Assembly (NCBI GenBank): GCA_913055215.1
Contig: CAJXJP010000005.1
Span: 1 to 45,260, forward strand
Source of the DNA: an uncultured Candidatus Altimarinota bacterium
GTDB lineage: Bacteria > Patescibacteriota > Gracilibacteria > BD1-5 > UBA6164
DNA length: 45,260 nucleotides
Direction of reading: 5' to 3'
Made by a program: the position numbers and the translations under genes. Each line of letters begins with the position of its first letter. The stretch's first letter is position 1. Shown piece by piece: positions 21,197 through 32,016 of this stretch. The notes under the pieces are model-generated. The model had not been told where the DNA came from. It worked only from the letters and a program-made list of their open reading frames with translations, and did not search any database.

Positions 21197-22102
21197 ATGA
21201 ATGAAGTTATTAAAACATGCGAATCTATCGAAACATATGATGAAACAAAATGTGAAAATATGCTCGAAAATCTTGATAAAAAAGTCGCGTTAGATTTTCC
21301 TTTTGAAAAAAATGATGATGGAAGTCTTACATATATGAAGGATAATCTAAAATTGAATATTAAAGTCGAAGATGGTCCTCAACTTGTTGATATTCATACC
21401 CTCACTTTGCAAATATTAAACCTTGCTCAACAAAATAACAAAAGAAATTACGATGAAACATATATAATCGAAAAAGATAACTTTTTTGGAAAAACTGGGT
21501 TATTATTTGAAAATGGTCAATTTGATCTTACTGAACACTTAAGCCATGAAGGGTTTGAAAAAATATTTGGAAATGCAACTGAAGAAACAAAAGAAGCATA
21601 TGCAAAATTTTTAACAGAACTCATAGATCCTTCAACTATTGACTATGAAGATACTGTTAGCACGAGCAAAAATAATGAAATATTAGAAAATTTACAAAAA
21701 CATGAAGATTCAATTTCAGCAATTTTTGAATGAAAAACTATTTCAGATATTTTATCATCAAAATTAGAAGTTAATCAAGAATCATCATTAGCATTATTAA
21801 AACATATTATCGAAAATTCAACCGAAGCTGGTTATATTAATGGTGTTGATTATCTAAAACAACTCACTTATAGTGAAATCAAATTTGTAAAAGAAGATTA
21901 TCACATTCATCCAGAAAGACCTATTTCAATGGAATATGATGGCTGAAATGCAGTAACCGTTATCCAACAATGAAGAGTTTTATGACAATATAGATTAGAA
22001 GACTATAACGATCAAATAATTCTTTCTCAAGCGCTTGGAATAAAATCAGCTGAAGATTATAAAGTAAGTAACGCTTCTGTAAAATCTACAAAGATAAAAT
22101 AA
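21197..22102 (+). CDS. Hypothetical acidic protein
   Basis: 301 residues with TGA as glycine; not recognised. Soluble, acidic and helical; no signal peptide or membrane segment. Starts M-N-E-V-I-K-T-C-E-S-I-E; a conserved-looking aromatic segment near the C-terminus reads M-E-Y-D-G-G-N-A-V-T-V-I-Q-Q-G-R-V-L-G-Q-Y. The first 178 codons contain no TGA, then several occur. The start codon lacks a close Shine-Dalgarno, although AAAAAAGGGG occurs about 20 bases upstream. Divergent from dnaE; ended by its own hairpin. Confidence 0.75.
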
Positions 22103-22137
22103 AAAAAGTTAACCAATATATTGGTTGACTTTTTTTT
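22101..22137 (+). terminator. Intrinsic terminator after hypothetical gene
   Basis: AAGTTAACCAA/TTGGTTGACTT stem (one wobble), loop TATA, then T-run; overlaps the TAA stop. Its 3' arm includes TTGACT, which may double as the -35 of the following lipoprotein gene. Confidence 0.85.
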
Positions 22138-22182
22138 AAAAACTGATAAAAATAATAAGTTGTGAAAATATAGGGAAAAAGA

Positions 22183-22455
22183 ATGCAACGTAGTGCAGTA
22201 GGAATTCTGTTAATTCTTGCATTAAGTGCTTGTACGACAAGCCGACATGTAGAAGAAGTACAGAGTCCAAACATCAAACATCACTTCTTGTGTCAAAATA
22301 ACACAGGAAAAACTTTGATGGAAACAAAATTTATTGACGCTCCTCTGGAAAAAGAAATTGAGTTCATGTTGTATAAACATGGATTCCAGAGAAATCAATG
22401 CCAAGAGATTTCAGTATCAGAGTATGTAACTCTGATGTTGGATTCCTTGGACTAA
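22183..22455 (+). CDS. Small lipoprotein, foreign-looking cassette
   Basis: 90 residues. N-terminal lipoprotein signal: basic M-Q-R-S, hydrophobic core, and lipobox L-S-A-C with the lipidated cysteine at residue 17, followed by T-T-S. The mature part, about 74 residues, has two more cysteines (F-L-C-Q-N-N near 46 and N-Q-C-Q-E near 76) that could pair. Function not recognised; small lipoproteins of this design are common in Proteobacteria. Its glycines are GGN and it has no TGA. A CGT and a CGA arginine appear alongside AGA. A weak GGGA lies upstream of the ATG. Sits alone between convergent native genes with a GC-rich terminator. Confidence 0.75.
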   Translation: MQRSAVGILLILALSACTTSRHVEEVQSPNIKHHFLCQNNTGKTLMETKFIDAPLEKEIEFMLYKHGFQRNQCQEISVSEYVTLMLDSLD

Positions 22456-22456
22456 C

Positions 22457-22484
22457 AAAAAACCGCAGCTTTCGCTGCGGTTTT
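22457..22484 (+). terminator. Bidirectional terminator between lipoprotein gene and lysS
   Basis: CCGCAGC/GCTGCGG stem, loop TTTC, A-tract and T-tract. Immediately after the lipoprotein TAA and just beyond the lysS stop on the other strand. Confidence 0.92.
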
Positions 22485-22492
22485 CTTTTTTA

Positions 22493-24094
22493 TTATTTTT
22501 CTTCTTTATTTTGAGCTTCTTCTTGTTTTTTTTCTGATTTCATAATCGGAAACAATACAACATCTCTTAGATTTTCTTGTTCAGTAAGAAGTGATACCAT
22601 TCTATCAATTCCCATTCCCCATCCTGATTGACAAGGCATTCCGTATTCCATTGCTAATACAAAATCATCATCACTTGCAGTAGCTTCTTCATCTCCTGCT
22701 TCAATAGCTCCAGATTGTTCATCAAAATTTTCTTGTTGAATTTTTGGATCTACTAATTCAGAATATGCTTTTAATACTTCCCATCCGTTAAGAACTAATT
22801 GGAATTGTTCAACAATTTGATCATCAGCATCTGATTGTCTTGCTAAAGGTTGCATTGTTTTTGGGTAGTTGTAGATAAATGCTGGTCCTACAATTCCTGG
22901 TCTTAATACTTTTTTATATAAGTAGTCGATCATTGTAGCTGTTGCTTGTTTATCCATTCCTTCCCAAGAATGTCCAGCTGCTTTGATATCAGCTCTTAGT
23001 TTTTCTTCATCCTCAGCACCATATACTTCAACATCAATTCCTGATTTTTCTTTTACTCCTGCAATATAATCAATTTTTTGCCATGGAGTTGTAAAGTTTA
23101 CTTCTTTTTCTAAACCATTTTTATCTCTAATTTTGATATTTCTATCTAAATTCATTGTTTCGAAGATATAATCAAACATATCTTCTGTAAATTTCATATT
23201 ATCTTCAAAATTCCAATATGCCGCATAGTGTTCAAATACTGAAAATTCTTGCATATGAGTTGGATCTGATCCTTCATTTCTGAAGTTTTTCCCCATTTCA
23301 AATACTCTTTCAAATCTCCCAACCGTAGCTTTTTTCAGAGCTGTTTCTGGGGCAATTCTCAGTACAAATTGTTCATCAAAATCATTATGATGTGTAACAA
23401 ATGGAGCAGCTGCTGCCCCTGATGCTGCACTTCCTAAAATAGGAGTTTCGATTTCAATAAAATTATGTTTCCAGTAAAATTCTCTAATTGTTTTTACAAA
23501 ATCACTTCTAAATTTAAATCTTTCAAAAGATTCATTATTTGTGATAAGGTCTAAATATCTTTGTCTATAAATAGTTTCTTGGTCAGTTACTCCATGAAAT
23601 TTTTCAGGAAGAGGTCTTACTGCTTTTGATAATACTTGAAATTCTTTAACAAATAGAGTTAATTCTCAGTGTTTTGTTAAAAATAAATCTCCTGTTACCC
23701 CGATATAATCCCCTACTTGACAGAATTTTTCAGCAATTTTAAATGCTGTTTTATCTTCTCCTCCAATAACTACATTTTCTACAAGTTCTCTCCCTGTATT
23801 AAATGTAACTTTGTCTTTTACAAAACAAACTTGAATATCTTCAGTATTGTCTCTAATTTTCCCAAATAACATTTTTCACATACCTCTACTTGAAATAATT
23901 CTCCCTGCAGTTTTAAATTCACCAACAGATCCATTATCCATAAGTTCTTTTGCATCTTTTACTTGAGATTCTTCTTTTCTAATATCAATGATATCTTGTT
24001 TTCCATGGAAATGATTTGCATAACAAATAATTCCCGCTTCTTTCATTGCTTGAATTTTAACTTTTCTATCAAGCGCTTCTCTAGAATATTCCAC
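22493..24094 (-). CDS. lysS: Lysyl-tRNA synthetase, class II
   Basis: Charges tRNA-Lys. 533 residues with TGA as glycine. N-terminal OB-fold with A-G-R-I-I-S-S-R-G-M-G-K; motif 1 around F-I-E-I-E-T-P-I-L; motif 2 with F-R-N-E-G-S-D-P-T-H-M-Q-E-F; motif 3 G-W-G-M-G-I-D-R-M. Start codon is GTG at 24092-24094 with AAGGA five bases upstream, one of the few clear ribosome sites on a native gene here. At least two glycines (R-G-M-G-K and K-H-G-E) are TGA. A C-terminal extension E-E-A-Q-N-K-E-E-K is lysine/glutamate rich. Confidence 0.96.
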
Positions 24095-24296
24095 GTTTTT
24101 CCTTGATTTAATAAATAAATTTTATGGCTAGATTATAGGAATATTTTCAAAAAAAACAAACTTTCAAGACTTTTCATAATTTTTTTTATTTTTTTTATAA
24201 ATTTCTTTTCAATATTTTTTAAAATCGTCAACGCGTTTATTTGGTTAGATTCAATTTTTATGATAGTATATAAGAGATTATATTTAACTAAAATTT
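24095..24296. promoter_or_regulatory. Divergent promoter region lysS / secretion operon
   Basis: About 200 AT-rich bases between two start codons. TATATAAG-like boxes near 24265 lie upstream of the plus-strand operon. No open frame of note and no clear operator symmetry. Confidence 0.35.
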
Positions 24297-27095
24297 ATGA
24301 AAAAGTTATTTTTCATCACAATTGCATTTTTAATGTCAGCTGAATCAAGTTACGCAGCTGGTCTTTTTACTGGTTGAAGCACTCCTGTAGCTAAACCTGT
24401 AGAGAAAAAAACAGAAGCATGATTTTTTGATGGAAGTCTTGATATGTTTAGTCTGGTAGGTACTCGGATTTTATACATCCTATTATTCTATGTATTTTAT
24501 CGTGTATCAAAAGCACTTTTACGTTTTGTTTTTGAATTATATTACGCTAAGAATCTCAGATATCTCAAAGTAACTGTTCCAAGAGCAGATTCAAAACTCG
24601 ATAAAGAAAAAGAAACAAAAAAAGACTTCAAAGAAAAAATTTGAATGATGTCTATGTTTTATAAAGCCATTCATAAATTATCTGAAGCTGGTCTTCGTGA
24701 TACTTTTCTTAACTTTATATTTCAACATTCGAAAATTAGTCTTGAATTAGTATATGAAAATGGAGAAGTTACATTTTACGTTGTTACTTATAAAAGTTAT
24801 GTAAATTTGATTACTCAACATTTAACTTCTATATATACAGATGCAGAAGTCTTAGTCGTAGACAAAGAAGAATATATAAAAATCAAACCAAATGGATATT
24901 CTATGAGAGCCGCTTCTCTTGGAAAAGAACATGATGATGTTTATCCAATCAGAACTTATAAATATTTAGAAGATGATCCATTAAACAACTTTACTAATGT
25001 ATTTGGTGGTTTATCTAAAGAAGATAAAGCTGTATTCCAAATTGTTATTAAGCCTGATTTTGCTCATAATAAATTAGCATTAAATGCTGCAAGGTTAGTA
25101 GCAAAAGGTCAATATGGGAAAAAAAGAAAAAATATTTTTGGTTTCCTAGGATTTTTATGGAATCCAATTGTAGCAATATTACAATGACCTGATGCAATGG
25201 TAGCTGGTTGAAATAATGCTCCTGGTGCGTCTGAATGAGATGCGTATAAAATCTTTAACCAAGCAGAAACAGAAGCTCAAAAAATTATGGGTGAAGCTGC
25301 AGCACAGCCTGCATTTAAATCTTCTGCTCGTGTTCTTGTAAGTAGTAAAGTTCATCAAAGTGCTGAAAACTGAGTTCATGCAATTGTAGCTGCTGCTTCA
25401 ATATTCACGGATGAATACAATAATTCACTTGATAATCCTCAAGTTCTCGAAGATGCATTTCCTTGGTTATTTACTCCATTAAGATATTTTGGTTTTAGAT
25501 ATAAACTTGTAGGATTCTTTCAAAATACTTCATTCTTCTCTGCAGATGAAGTTTCTACATTATTCCACTTACCAGATATAAATTATAATAGATCTCCTAT
25601 TATCAGCTGGTTAGAATATAAAAAACTTCCTACTCCTCATAATTTAAAATCTATGAAAGATGTTACTCTTTTAGAAGAAAGAGTAAAAGTCTGAGAAAAA
25701 GATGGTGAAGACTTATTTGAAAGCAAAAAAGTTCATAGACACCTTGGTTGATTCCCTGTCTATAAAGACTGAGTACTTCTCGGTTGGAATGAATATAGAA
25801 ACAAAAAAACTCCTATCTATTTTAGTAGAAAAGATAGATGAAGACATCACTATGTTATTGGGAAGTCATGAGGGGGGAAATCAGTATTTATCGGATACCT
25901 TGCTAGACAAGATATGCGGAATGGAGATGGTATCTGTGTAATTGATCCACATGGAGATCTCGTAGAAGATGTACTAGACTTTACACCAAAAGAAAGAGCA
26001 AAAGATGTAGTTGTTTTTGATCCATCTGACACAGAAAGACCTATGGGGTTAAATATGTTAGAAGTTCTGGCAACTGATCCTGAAATTAGAAAAAGAGAAA
26101 TGGATAGAGCTGCAATGGATGCGACTGAAATTTTTATTAAAATATTTGGTGATGAAGTATTTGGTGCACGTATACAGCACTACTTCCGTAATGGATGTTT
26201 GACACTTATGGAAGATGTCGATGATGGGGGTACAATTATTGATGTTCCAAGACTATTTGTCGATGATGCTTTTATGAAATATAAAGTTTCAAAAGTAAAA
26301 AATCCTGTAGTTAGATCATTCTGGGAGCATGAATATGCAAATACTGGTGATAGAGAAAAACAAGAAATGATTCCTTATTTCTCTTCTAAATTTGGTCCAT
26401 TTGTTACTAATACAACTATTAGAAATATTATTGGTCAACCAAAATCAGCATTCAATATTCGTGAGATTATGGACAACAGAAAAGCTCTACTAGTAAATCT
26501 ATCAAAAGGGAAAATTGGAGCACTTAATGCACAGTTACTTGGTCTGATATTTGTATCAAAAGTAAACATGGCAGCAATGTCGAGAGCTGATATTCCTGAA
26601 GAAGAAAGAAAAGATTTTTATATGTATGTTGATGAATTTCAAAACTTTGCAACAGAAACATTTGGTGAAATATTATCTGAAGCCAGAAAATATCACTTAG
26701 CATTAATTATGGCTCACCAATTTATTGCTCAAATTAATAGTTCTGGTGCTCAAAAATGAGACAAACCAAGCATTAAAGATGCAGTATTTGGGAATGCTGG
26801 GACAATTATGTCATTTAAAGTTGGTGCTGATGATGCTGAATATATGGAAAAAGAATATGCTCCATTATTATCTCAACAAGATATTATCTGAATTGCAAAC
26901 TTTACAGCTTACTGTAAATTAAATATTGATAATGCAACAACTCGTCCATTCGATTTAAAAACAATCCGGGATAACAATTACAAAAATAAAAAAATTGCTT
27001 CTATTATCAAAGAATATTCTCGTAAAAAATACGGGAGAAAGAAAAAATATGTTGATATGGAAATCGAAGCAAGACTTGGAATTATGCCTGATTAA
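24297..27095 (+). CDS. Membrane-anchored type IV secretion ATPase (VirD4/TraG-like)
   Basis: 932 residues with TGA as glycine. N-terminal signal (1-21) and a membrane helix near 52-75 precede a large uncharacterised domain. The ATPase follows: Walker A G-K-S-G-G-G-K-S at residues 522-529, with its middle glycine encoded by TGA (25869-25871), then C-V-I-D-P-H-G-D-L. The Walker B/TraM-recognition segment is M-Y-V-D-E-F-Q-N-F-A near 775-785, followed by A-R-K-Y-H-L-A-L-I-M-A-H-Q. This matches conjugative coupling proteins that move DNA or protein across membranes. First gene of an operon with three pilin-like membrane proteins. No relaxase or VirB4-type second ATPase lies in the window, so a full conjugation system cannot be claimed. 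Confidence 0.85.
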
Positions 27096-27119
27096 ACTTT
27101 TTATAAATAAACTTTTCTT

Positions 27120-28106
27120 ATGAAAAAAACAAAAATTATATTATTGTTCTTTGCTTTCATAATAAGTTCATTTGCTCCTTCTGCTTTTGCTAACAGTGCA
27201 CTTGATATCTCTGTAACAGGAGCAGCTGGAACAAATACAAATCTCAACTTAAATGAATGAAATCAATGAGGTAACAATATTAAAAATCCCCTACTTGATA
27301 AAATGAAACATGAGTCTCAAGTAGGTGTAACTGGAAAATGAGGTATTCGTGGTATTAAAAACTTCTTATATGAAGTTGCATGAGATTTAAAATCTATTTT
27401 TTATGTAATTGCTATAGTCTTTTATCTCATTCTTATAATAAAACTTATGTCTTCTGAAAAAACTGAAGATGAAGTTGCTAGTTTTAAAAAATGAATTATT
27501 TGGACATCTGTTTGATTAGTTATTATGCAAATTTCATATTCATTTACACAAATTCTATATGATAGATGAATTAATCAAAAACTCGCAATTGACCTGAATG
27601 AATATATGGTAAAACCACTCTTAGGTTTTGTTGAAACAGCTGCTGCTTTTATTTTTCTTGCAATGATGATATTTGCATTCTATAAACTAGTAACAGCAAA
27701 TGGAAACGAAGACCAAGTAAAACAATGAAGAATGACGATTGTTTATTCAATTATTGGTTTTGTTGTACTAAAGTTTTCAAAACTCATTGTAGATTCTACA
27801 TACTGAAAATTAAAATGTAAAATTTTTGATGCAAACAATAATTGTATCCAAGATAGTAATTTAGAAGGTTTAGTATGAATTGCTACACAAATAATTAATT
27901 GGGCAAACTGATTTATTGGAATAATTGTAGTGCTACTGATAATTTACGTATGAGCGAAAGTTATTTTCTCTGCAGGAAATTCAGAAACTCTACAACAAGC
28001 AAAAACAACAATTGTATATATATTTATTGGTATTGGAGTATTAGTTATGAATTATTTAATTCTAACATTCTTCTTAATTCCAGAATCACCTATTATTGGT
28101 GGATAA
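27120..28106 (+). CDS. Multi-helix type IV secretion/pilin-like membrane protein
   Basis: 328 residues with TGA as glycine. Signal peptide (1-24), a glycine/asparagine-rich segment, then six or so membrane helices in hairpins. Three hairpin loops resemble the pilin-like loop: S-S-E-K-T-E-D-E-V, N-G-N-E-D-Q-V-K-Q-G and S-A-G-N-S-E-T-L-Q-Q-A-K, each followed by a helix. It therefore looks like several VirB2/TrbC-type units fused in one chain, perhaps the membrane channel or platform. TGA codons are dense. Follows the ATPase gene by 24 bases and precedes the next by 24. Confidence 0.75.
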
Positions 28107-28130
28107 TCATTATTTATTTATTTTCATTTT

Positions 28131-29048
28131 ATGAAATTTATCACAAAATTCATTCTCTGATTCTTTCTTATTTTAGGAATATGTTTTTCTTCAATCACTT
28201 TTGCAGAAAGCATTCCTCTTATAGGAAGTGATGCAGGAAAGTCTATCCAAGATAGCTCAATTGCAATCTGAACAGGAGGAGACTGAATGACACAAATTAC
28301 TGAAAAATCTATCAACTTATTAAGATCACTCAAATATGTATTTATGTGAGTCTTTGTAATATTTATGGTTTACAACTGAGTACAAATGATTCTATCAATG
28401 GGTACAGATGATGATGCCTTAAGTAAATCGAAAAGACAAATTTGGTATGGTATGCTTGGGTTATTATTTATTAATATTCCTGGTGAAATCTATACTGCTT
28501 TCAATAAAGAAAATCCAGGAAGTATTTGAGGAAGTACAAGTGGTGCATCTTGGGATAACCCACCAACAGATAGCGCTTGAAATCTCTTTGTTGATATGTT
28601 TTCGTTTGGTTATACTATCAACGATAATATTATCTGATTCTTGAAGGTATTAATAGCTATTATTGCTATATCAGCTATTATCATGGCTGCAATTAAAATA
28701 ATGACAGCCGGTGGGAAAGAAGAACAAGTCACAGAAGGTAAATCTAAAATTGCATGGTCAGTTGTATGATTACTTACTGTTCCATTTATTGAATTATGGA
28801 GAAACTTTGCATTTACTGGAAAAGTTGAAGCGGGGAAAAACTTATTTGAAACAGTTGCAAATCTCACACTGTTCTTTGCTGGTCCTGTTGCAATAATTTT
28901 CTTAACTCTGGCATGATATTATTTTATTACATCTGCCGGGGATGAAGAAAAGGTCAAAAAAGCAAAGCATATTGTTACCAATACTCTAATAGCAACAGTA
29001 ATATTACTTGCTTCGTATACATTCCTGTTAGATTTAGCTACTCTTTAA
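28131..29048 (+). CDS. Multi-helix type IV secretion/pilin-like membrane protein
   Basis: 305 residues with TGA as glycine. Signal peptide (1-25), then hairpins with loops M-G-T-D-D-D-A-L-S-K-S-K, A-G-G-K-E-E-Q-V-T-E-G-K and S-A-G-D-E-E-K-V-K-K-A-K, each between hydrophobic helices. The G-x-E/D-E-x-V-x-x-x-K loop is the same as in the single-unit pilin-like proteins at 7236 and 33814, so this is a second three-unit member. Sits between its paralogue and the small pilin-like gene, pointing to assembly of one membrane complex. Confidence 0.75.
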
Positions 29049-29064
29049 AAATTAGTAAATTATT

Positions 29065-29511
29065 ATGAAAAAAATATTATCAATATTTATTATATGTTTT
29101 TGACTTTTCTCTACAGTATGAGTATCTAATACTTATGCAAATGATGAAAATAAAATTATAAAAGTCAGTACATCAGAAAAAGTTCCTTGAGCTAATTGTG
29201 TATGTGTAAGTGATGAAAAAGATGGTGATGACTGTACATGAGATGTACATAAGTATCAATGTGATGTAAAAACATGATTCGGTGGATTTCTTGGATTTAT
29301 GAAAGATGCATTAAAATATATTACTTTTATCACTTGATTAGTCGGAGTTCTTTATATCGTTGTAAATGGTATTTTATACTCGATGTGAGGGATTGATCCA
29401 TCTATGATGGATACTGCAAAGAAAAGAATAATTTGAACGCTTCTCGGCTTAGTTTTACTCCTTCTTTCTGGTCCATTACTTACTCTTATCGCTCCTTGGA
29501 TATATAAATAA
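29065..29511 (+). CDS. Cysteine-containing pilin-like secreted/membrane protein
   Basis: 148 residues with TGA as glycine. Signal peptide (1-25), an exported segment with four cysteines (N-C-V-C-V-S, D-D-C-T, Y-Q-C-D) that could form two disulfides, then two helices (I-T-F-I-T-G-L-V-G-V-L-Y-I-V and T-L-L-G-L-V-L-L-L-L-S-G) joined by a loop with D-P-S-M-M-D-T-A-K-K-R. Best read as a minor pilin-like subunit exposed outside the cell. Last gene of the operon; no glycine-coding constraint against TGA. Confidence 0.75.
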
Positions 29512-29540
29512 AAAAGTCTGAAATAATCAGACTTTTTTTT
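29508..29540 (+). terminator. Terminator of the secretion operon
   Basis: AAAAAAGTCTG/CAGACTTTTTT stem, loop AAATAAT, T-run; overlaps the last stop codon. Confidence 0.88.
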
Positions 29541-29557
29541 AGGAAAAATTTTTACAA

Positions 29558-29592
29558 AAAAAAGAATTTATTACTATAATAAATTCTTTTTT
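29558..29592 (-). terminator. Terminator after tRNA-fMet
   Basis: AAGAATTTATTA/AATAAATTCTT stem, loop CTAT, in A/T tracts, about 10 bases past the tRNA 3' end on the minus strand. Confidence 0.75.
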
Positions 29593-29602
29593 GATTTTTA
29601 TT

Positions 29603-29677
29603 TGGTTGCGGAGACTGGAATTGAACCAGTGATCTTCGGGTTATGAGCCCGACGAGATACCACTTCTCTACCCCGCG
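29603..29677 (-). tRNA. Initiator tRNA-fMet (CAU)
   Basis: Complete cloverleaf with encoded CCA. Two initiator hallmarks are visible: an unpaired C1-A72 at the top of the acceptor stem, and three consecutive G-C pairs (GGG/CCC) in the anticodon stem around CAT. Confidence 0.93.
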
Positions 29678-29695
29678 ATATGTATATGTAAAAAA

Positions 29696-29770
29696 TGGTA
29701 TCGCCACGGAGAATCGAACTCCGGTTGCCTGGATGAAAACCAGGAGTCCTAACCACTAGACGATGGCGAC
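29696..29770 (-). tRNA. tRNA-Glu (UUC)
   Basis: Acceptor GTCGCCA/TGGCGAT, anticodon TTC in CTGGTTTTCATCCAG, T-arm GGAGTTCGATTCTCC, encoded CCA. Eighteen bases from tRNA-fMet and probably co-transcribed with it. Confidence 0.95.
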
Positions 29771-29825
29771 ACGGACTTTTTTATGTAACACTAATTCCTT
29801 AGTGCTCGTTTATTATATAAAAATA

Positions 29826-29859
29826 AAAAAATAGTCAAATCTTTTTTGACTATTTTTTT
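29826..29859 (-). terminator. Terminator downstream of the adenylate cyclase gene
   Basis: ATAGTCAAA/TTTGACTAT stem in A- and T-tracts, beside the cyclase stop on the minus strand; could act in both directions. Confidence 0.75.
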
Positions 29860-29864
29860 ATTTA

Positions 29865-31982
29865 TTATTTTGAATCCATTGTCCAAACCCCATCCCAATC
29901 GTCATTAGGTGGATTTTTAATATACATTTCACAACGTTCTAAATATGTTTTACTTGGTTTATCACCAACCTGCATAAGCATCGTAAAAATAGTTTTCGCT
30001 TCTGAAAAATTTCTCTTTTCATATAAATGAATTGCTTTTTCAAAATCATTATATCTTTCTTTATGATAAGTCTCTTCTGAAAAACATATAAGTTCAAATA
30101 TTTTTATAGGTAGATTTTTTCATTTTACGCGAATTTTGTCGAGATATCTAAAAATAAATTTATCCTTCACATCGTTATAGGTTTCTTCACTTACACAAAT
30201 ATATGTTCAATAAAATTTATTTACTCATTCTAAACGAGATGCTAAATTTACAGAATCTCATAAAGCGGTAAATTCCATTTTCCTCCCTTCTGCTCATATA
30301 TTTCAAATAATTGCTGAACCTGTATTTATACCAATTCTGGCTTTAATTTCTGAAAATCCTCTTGTTTTCCATTCTACATTTAATTTATTTAATGCTCTTT
30401 GTTGTATCAACGCGGATTTACAAGCTCTATAGCTATCTAACACGTGAGCTTCAGAAAACACTCCCCAAAGTGCCATAATAGCATCTCATTCGTACTTATT
30501 AATAAACCCTCTTTCATCTAATATGATATTCGACATATCTCACAGGTATTCTCTCAAAAAATGTACAAGATCTTCTGGAGAAAACTTTTCTGAAATCGTT
30601 GTAAATCATTCAATATCTGAAAAGAAAATAGCAATTCTTTTATTTTCTCATTCTAAATTTACTTTTCATGCCCCTGATAATATTTCTGTTGCAATATCCT
30701 TTGAAACATATTCTCAAAGTGCTTTACTGAGTTTTTGTTTATGTCTGTTTTCAATAATATATTTTATAATATTCGATGAAACAAGAGATAAAAATAGTGC
30801 AAAAATAAGTTCCGTTGGGAAATTTATAATTAGATTTGTTGAATAAATAACTGCAATTGGAAATATTAATAAAAATATTGAGAAAACTGCAATATTACTA
30901 AAAATTAAAACTACTCATGAACGACTTAAATTGAAATAAACTGAAATAATAATTAATAAAAATATTAAAAACCATTCATAAAATTCATTAAAGTAAGAAA
31001 GAAATTGTCATTTTAAAACAGTGTTTATCATATTTGCATGAACATATACTCAATAATCCGTTCCATTTGGCGTATTAAATATATCTTTATTTCATGTAAT
31101 TGTGATTCAAATTAATACAATTTTTCCATTAAAGTCTTTATATTGTTGTAATTCTTCAAATCTTTTTTCATCATATACATCTATAAAAGATACTTTATTA
31201 TTTCTAAATTTTTTATAATTTACATAATTAATCAAAATATCTTTTGAACCTGGACTCGCATAAGGTATAAACCTTTTTCTTGTTAATTGGTAGTAATAAT
31301 CATCTGAATTAATGTTTTTTACTCATAAATAATATTTAAGAATAGAAAAACTGAAATGATCAACCAATTCTTTTCAAACAGAGTAAGTAAATGGACGAAT
31401 AGAATATACAATTTCGTTTACTTCATCTCTCATCGGAGTAAAAAAACCTGTTGCTTTTATTTCGTCTGAATAGATTGATTTATTGAACGTTCAATCTGGA
31501 GTAAAAAATGACCCGATCAAAACGTTATCTGCCTGCTTAATAGCTGCACGCATTTGATTATCACTTTCCTGAGTTGTCTCCTCTGTGAAAATAATATCAA
31601 ATGCAATAACTGCGGCTCAAGCTTCTTGAAGTCTTTTTATAACTGGTGCATATGCTTTTCTATCAAATGGAAATCTTCCTAAAAATTCAGACCTGTCTAC
31701 ATTTGGATTTGACTCTTTTGCTTTGTCTAAGTTTGCCTTGTCTACTTTTAATGTTTTGTCATCAATCTCGAGTACTATAATATCTTCTGCTACTGTGTCC
31801 GTATGGGAACGTGTATCAGAAATATTGTTTTTTATCGCATAGTAAAGATTTTGATATTCTTTATTTAAAGTATAAAGCACAACCGAAGATTGACTCAGAG
31901 TAAAGACAGTCACTAATATAAATATTGATATCAAAACAGAAAGAATATTTTTTCCTTCTGGTTTTGATAAATAACTTTTCAT
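29865..31982 (-). CDS. CHASE2-domain adenylate/guanylate cyclase
   Basis: 705 residues with TGA as glycine. An N-terminal membrane helix (about 12-38) is followed by an extracytoplasmic CHASE2 sensor (about 45-330; I-V-L-E-I-D-D-K-T-L at its start, F-N-G-K-I-V-L-I-G near its end). Three membrane helices (about 345-420) then lead to a cytoplasmic class III cyclase domain with the metal-binding aspartate in F-F-S-D-I-E-G-F-T, and Y-E-G-D-A-I-M-A-L and G-I-N-T-G-S-A. The glycine in D-I-E-G-F is TGA (30606-30608). Makes cAMP (or cGMP) in response to an external signal. A GTG at 31992-31994 would add four residues. Next to a FecR-domain gene, a common partnership. Confidence 0.9.
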
Positions 31983-32016
31983 TTTTCTAAACACGATATC
32001 TCTATATAAAGAAGTA

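Noticed and set aside
25702-25941. 79-codon plus-strand frame inside the secretion ATPase
   Set aside because: Out of frame with the ATPase, which is continuous through this stretch once TGA is read as glycine and carries Walker A here.
24297-29511. A complete conjugative transfer locus
   Set aside because: No relaxase, VirB4-type ATPase or VirB8/9/10 scaffold could be identified, so only a secretion-like or pilus-like operon is claimed.
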